This document shows, one piece after another, positions 18,344 through 21,286 of a DNA stretch of 21,286 bases. The translations under genes and the position numbers were made by a program. The stretch's first letter is position 1. Each line of letters starts with the position of its first letter. The notes beneath the pieces are model-generated. The model was not told the DNA's origin. It saw only the letters and a list, made by a program, of their open reading frames with translations, and made no database searches. Source of the stretch: Russula earlei (taxonomy: Eukaryota > Basidiomycota > Agaricomycetes > Russulales > Russulaceae); assembly GCA_025769875.1 (NCBI GenBank), contig JAGFNK010000808.1, positions 1 through 21,286 on the forward strand. Direction: 5' to 3'.

Positions 18344-18819
18344 TGTTGAGATTACCACTGCTTTGGGCAGTCTGATGTAATCACAGCCCAGTCGCGTTAA
18401 CACGTCGGCTCCCACGGACTGGGCGCTCTCGGCTCACGCGTCGGATCAGCCCGGACCGGCTCAGCTCAGATGCTGCAGCCTGCGTATGTTACAATGATAA
18501 GTTAATTGATGACAATCGGTAGCTACTAACAACTGATCCTTTATGATACAAGTTGGTAGTTATGATTACTTTGCTTAGAGACGCTTTCGCGTATTTAAGA
18601 GGCACTCAATTAGCTAGATCACTTCAGTTTTGTCTTACACAAACTGAAGTGAGTATTTACTGTTTCCTATCTTATCTATCGCATCTAATCACGCGTTGTA
18701 GATATCTTTTGATAGGTATTACTGATTTACAGTTTTGTCTTACACAAACTGAAATATCTTTTGATAGATCTTAAGGATCTTATCGCTCTTATCATAACCT
18801 GCGCCCATCTGCTTCAACA
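18344..18819 (+). mobile_element. 3' LTR of the copia element
   Basis: It is 476 bp and identical to the 5' LTR except for one C to T change in a CpG about 79 bp from its start. It ends TTCAACA and is followed by AGCAA. Confidence 0.93.
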
Positions 18820-18824
18820 AGCAA

Positions 18825-18998
18825 CCCACCTTAGAGGTTGTGCTAATGCTCAAGTGATATTGGGGTGTAGAGCGATGTGTATACTCGTCTACATGTATGG
18901 TATTTATACCTCTATGACCCAGGGCTGTTCCTAAGTCCAAAAGAGGTGACTACAGGTGTCCACTATATCGCACACTCAGTGATGCATGATGTGGAAAT
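18825..18998 (+). mobile_element. LTR family D copy 2, right fragment
   Basis: CCCACCTTAGAGG to GATGTGGAAAT continues the fragment at 14124-14161 and matches the solo LTR up to about 1137. Then a family C element begins; the rest of this LTR should lie beyond that element, outside the window. Differences from copy 1 are mostly CpG decay (TATCGCGCATT against TATCGCACACT). Confidence 0.85.
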
Positions 18999-19827
18999 TG
19001 TTACGAACCAAGGCCAAGTCCTGGCCAAGGATTGTCCTATGTTACTCAAGAAAGACCTCTCTCACTTTGCATTGCCGACTCCTTTCCATTTTCTGGGCTA
19101 TCCCTCCTGTGGTACAAGATATTGCTATTGCAAAGGCACTCTAACACGACCAGGCACCGGTTTCCTAATCGGGTAATCATCGCGTGGCAGCCACATGGCC
19201 ACCCAGCCACCATGGACCCGAAACAGCGGCACAAACTCTTAGAAACTGTTGCATAAATCATCTGACGTCATCAAGGCTCCAATGACATCATGGCTGACTG
19301 AGCGACTCCACAGTGACCTCATAGGCTCACTAAGCGCCCCACAGTGACATCATAATGATGTCATCGCTCCACAATGATCAGTAATACACTCAGTAAGCCT
19401 GAAACTTGGCATAAGCAAGTTTATGCCTCTGTAGTCCTATTGGATGGTACCAAAGAGTCTAGAATAGTCCCAGTGCTTTGTAATCGACCCTGTACACTGT
19501 ATATAAGCCCCAATGAAGCATGGCAGTCGTCAGACTGTCCATTTGTGATACTCTCCTCTCCCTGGGTACTCCCCTGCGACCGCTCAGTTTAAAGACTCCT
19601 CTCGTCCCCAAGGTACTCTTCTACGACTGCCTTGTTTAAAGCCCCCTCGCTGCACTGGCTTCTAACCTTCGCCTCTGCCTCCAGTTACACGTACCAGTCC
19701 CCATCTGGTATATCTTAGTCATTTGGCTCGTCCTCTTGTTCAATGCTGCCTACGCCGCGTACCATCTGTTCCGACCCTTGCCCACCTGCTCCTGAGTCCA
19801 CATGGATCAGCAGTACGTGTCTTGACA
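18999..19827 (+). mobile_element. 5' LTR of the family C element
   Basis: It starts TGTTACGAACC and ends GTGTCTTGACA and aligns throughout with the solo LTR at 11717-12555. It carries direct repeats around GTGACATCAT/GATGTCATC between 19260 and 19370, a TATA box at 19500, an ATG at 19743 and a 5' splice consensus at 19813. Confidence 0.9.
19500..19506 (+). promoter_or_regulatory. TATA box of the family C element
   Basis: TGTATATAAGCCCC. Transcription would be expected to start about 30 bp downstream, which puts the ATGs at 19513 and 19520 at or before the start and leaves 19743 as the first ATG of the leader. The box is conserved in the solo copy. Confidence 0.65.
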
Positions 19828-20797
19828 TCTGGACAGTCTCTCATCATCCCTGTATTGACCAGCCAACGCTCAAGTGTCCACTCCTAACTCCCCCACTTTG
19901 GTTAACACCTCCTTGCGCCTCCCTTCTCCTCTGCAACCTACTCCACGCACCGCCCTTCGCATCCTCACTGAAGACGTCGACCCGGTCGACACATCCTCGC
20001 CCCTCAGCATCTTGTACTCCCCAACAGCCCCACCATCGTCTCCCACCATCGTCCAGCCTATTCCAGGTGACTTTGTCCCTGTCAGCACTCCCCCTCCTGC
20101 GCAGAACGAGCAACAGCAAGCGGACCGACCTCTCTTGCCTGAAGGCTTCCTTGACCGTCCCCCTTGCACAGCGTTTCGCTTCCATCCGCACCAGTACTTC
20201 GTCCTTCCTACCACCAATCGTCGCCAGGAGCAGTGGCGCCCCCTCCACGACTTGAACCATCAAGACTACCTCGGACGCATCCCTACCTCAGACCAACTAG
20301 CTCGTCGCGCGTTCACAGACACCTTCACCACAGCCTTTCGTGCACGCATCGTCCACACTTTTGCGGTCGAACCCTCCAACGCTGCCCTTGCCACCCAGTA
20401 CAATCTCACCCCCTTTGGCATCTGCTCCAACGTCGGGATATACGCCCCGGACGCTGACTTCCCCCTTGGACGCATTGCATACATTTTTAACACGTCGTTG
20501 TTTAGGAAACTACTTATCTTGCCTGCTATCTACCGCCCTGTTTACGAGGGCTCGTTTTGCTTATCCATCGTACACGACTTCTTGGACGGACGCCTTGCCT
20601 TTGCTTACGGTTACTTACATTTTGAGGAGAACAGTAACCGCGTATCTCTACGACATTACTCGACTTATACAGTTGACACCATACGATTCAACCCACAGTT
20701 ACTTCGCTTCTGTTTCACGCCGCGTATCCCTCCTAACCCTCTTGAATTAATCGAGAGTTACCGTCTCGAAACCATAGATCTTGCGCACGGTTCTTAA
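19743..20797 (+). CDS. ORF1 of the family C element, predicted two-exon protein (Gag position)
   Basis: Exon 1 (19743-19812) opens with an ATG inside the LTR and reads MLPTPRTICSDPCPPAPES plus four residues. A predicted 62-nt intron follows, and exon 2 (19875-20797) continues in frame as STPNSPTLVNTSL; the junction codon is A|TG. The total is about 331 residues. Exon 2 alone has no ATG at its 5' end, only a GTG at 19874. Residues up to about 110 are Pro/Ser/Thr-rich, and the rest looks folded (FRFHPHQYFVLP, FGICSNVGIYAPDADFPLGR, YEGSFCLSIVHDFLDGRLAF). There is no CCHC zinc knuckle and no family I recognise. Its place after the LTR suggests a structural Gag-like role, by inference only. The 306 codons of exon 2 after the junction contain no Met. 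Confidence 0.55.
19813..19874 (+). other. Predicted intron across the LTR end and primer-binding region
   Basis: The donor GTACGT at 19813, a branch-like TTGAC at 19855-19859 and the acceptor CTCAAG at 19869-19874 define 62 nt, a usual size for basidiomycete introns. The LTR ends at 19827, so the intron removes the last 15 bp of the LTR and the first 47 bp after it, where the primer-binding site must lie. The donor position is kept as GTATGT in the solo family C LTR and as GTGAGT in all three family B LTRs. The acceptor is AAG, less common than YAG. Confidence 0.5.
19828..19845 (+). promoter_or_regulatory. Expected primer-binding position of the family C element
   Basis: TCTGGACAGTCTCTCATC follows the LTR. 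The TGG at 19830 could pair with a tRNA CCA end, but I could not name the tRNA. Confidence 0.3.
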
Positions 20798-20809
20798 AAA
20801 GTAAGAACC
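20789..20809 (+). promoter_or_regulatory. Hairpin over the ORF1 stop codon and a candidate 5' splice site
   Basis: GGTTCTTA (20789-20796) and TAAGAACC (20802-20809) form a perfect 8-bp stem with loop AAAAG. The ORF1 stop TAA (20795-20797) lies at the stem-loop edge. The GTAAGA at 20801-20806, a good splice donor, lies in the 3' arm, so folding could hide it. Confidence 0.6.
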
Positions 20810-20865
20810 ACCCTTGTAACGCTTCAATAAAGATCGAATAAAGATCCTTTTGTTTTAAACTAAAG
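20801..20865 (+). other. Candidate intron between ORF1 and ORF2
   Basis: The donor GTAAGA follows A20800 and the acceptor ACTAAAG precedes TG at 20866. Splicing would remove 65 nt and create ATG from A20800 and T20866-G20867, two bases after the ORF1 stop (TAA-AA-ATG), an arrangement suited to termination and reinitiation. No strong branch site is visible. Confidence 0.35.
20826..20842 (+). promoter_or_regulatory. Tandem AATAAA polyadenylation-like signals
   Basis: AATAAAGATC at 20826 is repeated at 20837 after one G, giving two AATAAA hexamers in the gap between ORF1 and ORF2. They could allow an ORF1-only transcript to end here. They would be spliced out of any message using the 20801-20865 intron. 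Confidence 0.45.
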
Positions 20866-21286
20866 TGCCACGAGAATACGCCTTAGAAGAAGACGAAGAA
20901 GAAGATGCTATCACTAGACACGTCCTAAATCTAAATCACTATCGAACCTGGGCCTCCGTTGCGTTCCCTGTCACCACTTTAACCAACTTGCACGACGTAC
21001 CAGAGATAGAACCACCCCACGAAGACTTTCCTCATCTCATTGGAGTCTTACCTTTTGGACAGCTCTTAAGCCACGACGAACATGCACTATACCTTGAAAC
21101 CCTTAGTCGACTTCTACCACCAGCACGACAACAACTATTATATTGGCACCTTGCTCAAGCAAAGAACATCCAGGGACAACCAGTTGACTACCAATCCTTA
21201 CACACCAGTGAATTAAACCTCTGGACCAGAGTCATTCAACCACGTCACCACATCATTATCCACTCCTTGAGAACAGGATACCGCTT
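20866..21286 (+). CDS. ORF2 of the family C element, partial, unrecognised
   Basis: The frame is open from 20859 to the window end (about 142 codons) and contains no ATG. It reads (M)PREYALEEDEEEDAITRH, then HEDFPHLIGVLPFGQLLSHD, LSRLLPPARQQLLYWHLAQ and ELNLWTRVIQPRHHIIIHS. It starts with an acidic stretch. Its start would be A|TG formed by splicing, either from A20800 or from the LTR exon ending at A19812; both keep the frame. It lies in the third frame relative to ORF1 (+1 shift). No protease or polymerase motif is visible, and I do not recognise the family. The protein continues beyond the window. Confidence 0.5.

Larger units (their letters stand above)
14162..18819 (+). mobile_element. 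Ty1/copia LTR retrotransposon, complete but defective
   Basis: The element is 4,658 bp long with 476-bp LTRs and the direct repeat AGCAA (14157-14161 and 18820-18824). Removing it and one repeat restores the family D LTR seen uninterrupted at 927. The internal 3.7 kb carries recognisable gag, zinc-knuckle, protease, integrase and reverse transcriptase segments in copia order (integrase before reverse transcriptase), all broken by frameshifts and deletions. The LTRs differ at a single base, a CpG to TpG change in ACCGGGCG/ACTGGGCG. CpG content is high, unlike the flanks. The combination suggests recent transposition with proteins supplied by another copy. Confidence 0.93.
18999..21286 (+). mobile_element. 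LTR retrotransposon, family C, 5' part (runs off the window)
   Basis: An 829-bp LTR (18999-19827) is followed by two open reading frames in the same direction, with no matching target duplication next to the LTR (GAAAT before, TCTGG after). It is therefore the 5' LTR of an element that continues beyond 21286, not a solo LTR. Its CpG sites are well kept and both ORFs are uninterrupted, so it looks younger than the other family C copy. The superfamily cannot be told, because no protease, reverse transcriptase or integrase is visible yet. Confidence 0.82.

Noticed and set aside
19743..20255. 170-codon ORF from the LTR ATG read without splicing
   Set aside because: It overlaps ORF1 in another frame and is Pro/Ser/Leu-rich. 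The spliced reading connects the same ATG to the longer ORF1. It could still be made from unspliced RNA, but I do not list it as a gene.

Overview
The window looks like repeat-rich heterochromatin of a filamentous fungus, most likely an agaricomycete basidiomycete. The reasons are a decayed Plavaka-type transposase (a family known mainly from mushroom-forming fungi), a Ty1/copia element, several related LTR families, intron-sized gaps of about 60 bp, and strong CpG to TpG/CpA decay in the older copies. I see no host gene that I can defend, and no rRNA, tRNA or CRISPR array.

Layout, left half. Bases 1-545 (minus) are a CpG-rich repeat whose CpG-poor, inverted relative lies at 6120-7212. A solo LTR (family D) sits at 927-1311 with a 5-bp target duplication. 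A degenerate purine-rich, satellite-like array fills about 2500-5560. A 30-bp minisatellite lies at 5952-6070. A solo LTR of the copia family (A) splits the second repeat copy at 6667-7145, and a reversed LTR A copy lies at 7970-8460.

Middle. A solo LTR of family B (8672-10599) was hit by a second family B solo LTR in opposite orientation (9379-10340). The result is a 707-bp inverted repeat that target duplications explain as nested insertion. Next comes a minus-strand Plavaka pseudogene (10941-14123), interrupted by a family C solo LTR (11717-12555) and a family B solo LTR (12633-13597), each with perfect 5-bp target duplications. A family D LTR cuts its 5' side.

Right half. A complete copia element (14162-18819) lies inside that family D LTR. 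Its 476-bp LTRs differ at one base, but its gag-pol is broken everywhere, so it probably moved recently with proteins supplied in trans. At 18999 a family C LTR element begins and runs off the window.

The most interesting object is this last element. An ATG inside its LTR opens a short exon that, after removal of a predicted 62-nt intron spanning the LTR end and the expected primer-binding site, joins in frame to a 307-codon ORF. The junction itself makes an ATG (A|TG). A second ORF has a matching |TG acceptor. The sense strand has no ATG in any frame for about 1.1 kb. This suggests a retroelement that removes its primer-binding site from mRNA by splicing and supplies start codons from the LTR exon. 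The proteins are not recognised. All family names A-D are mine.
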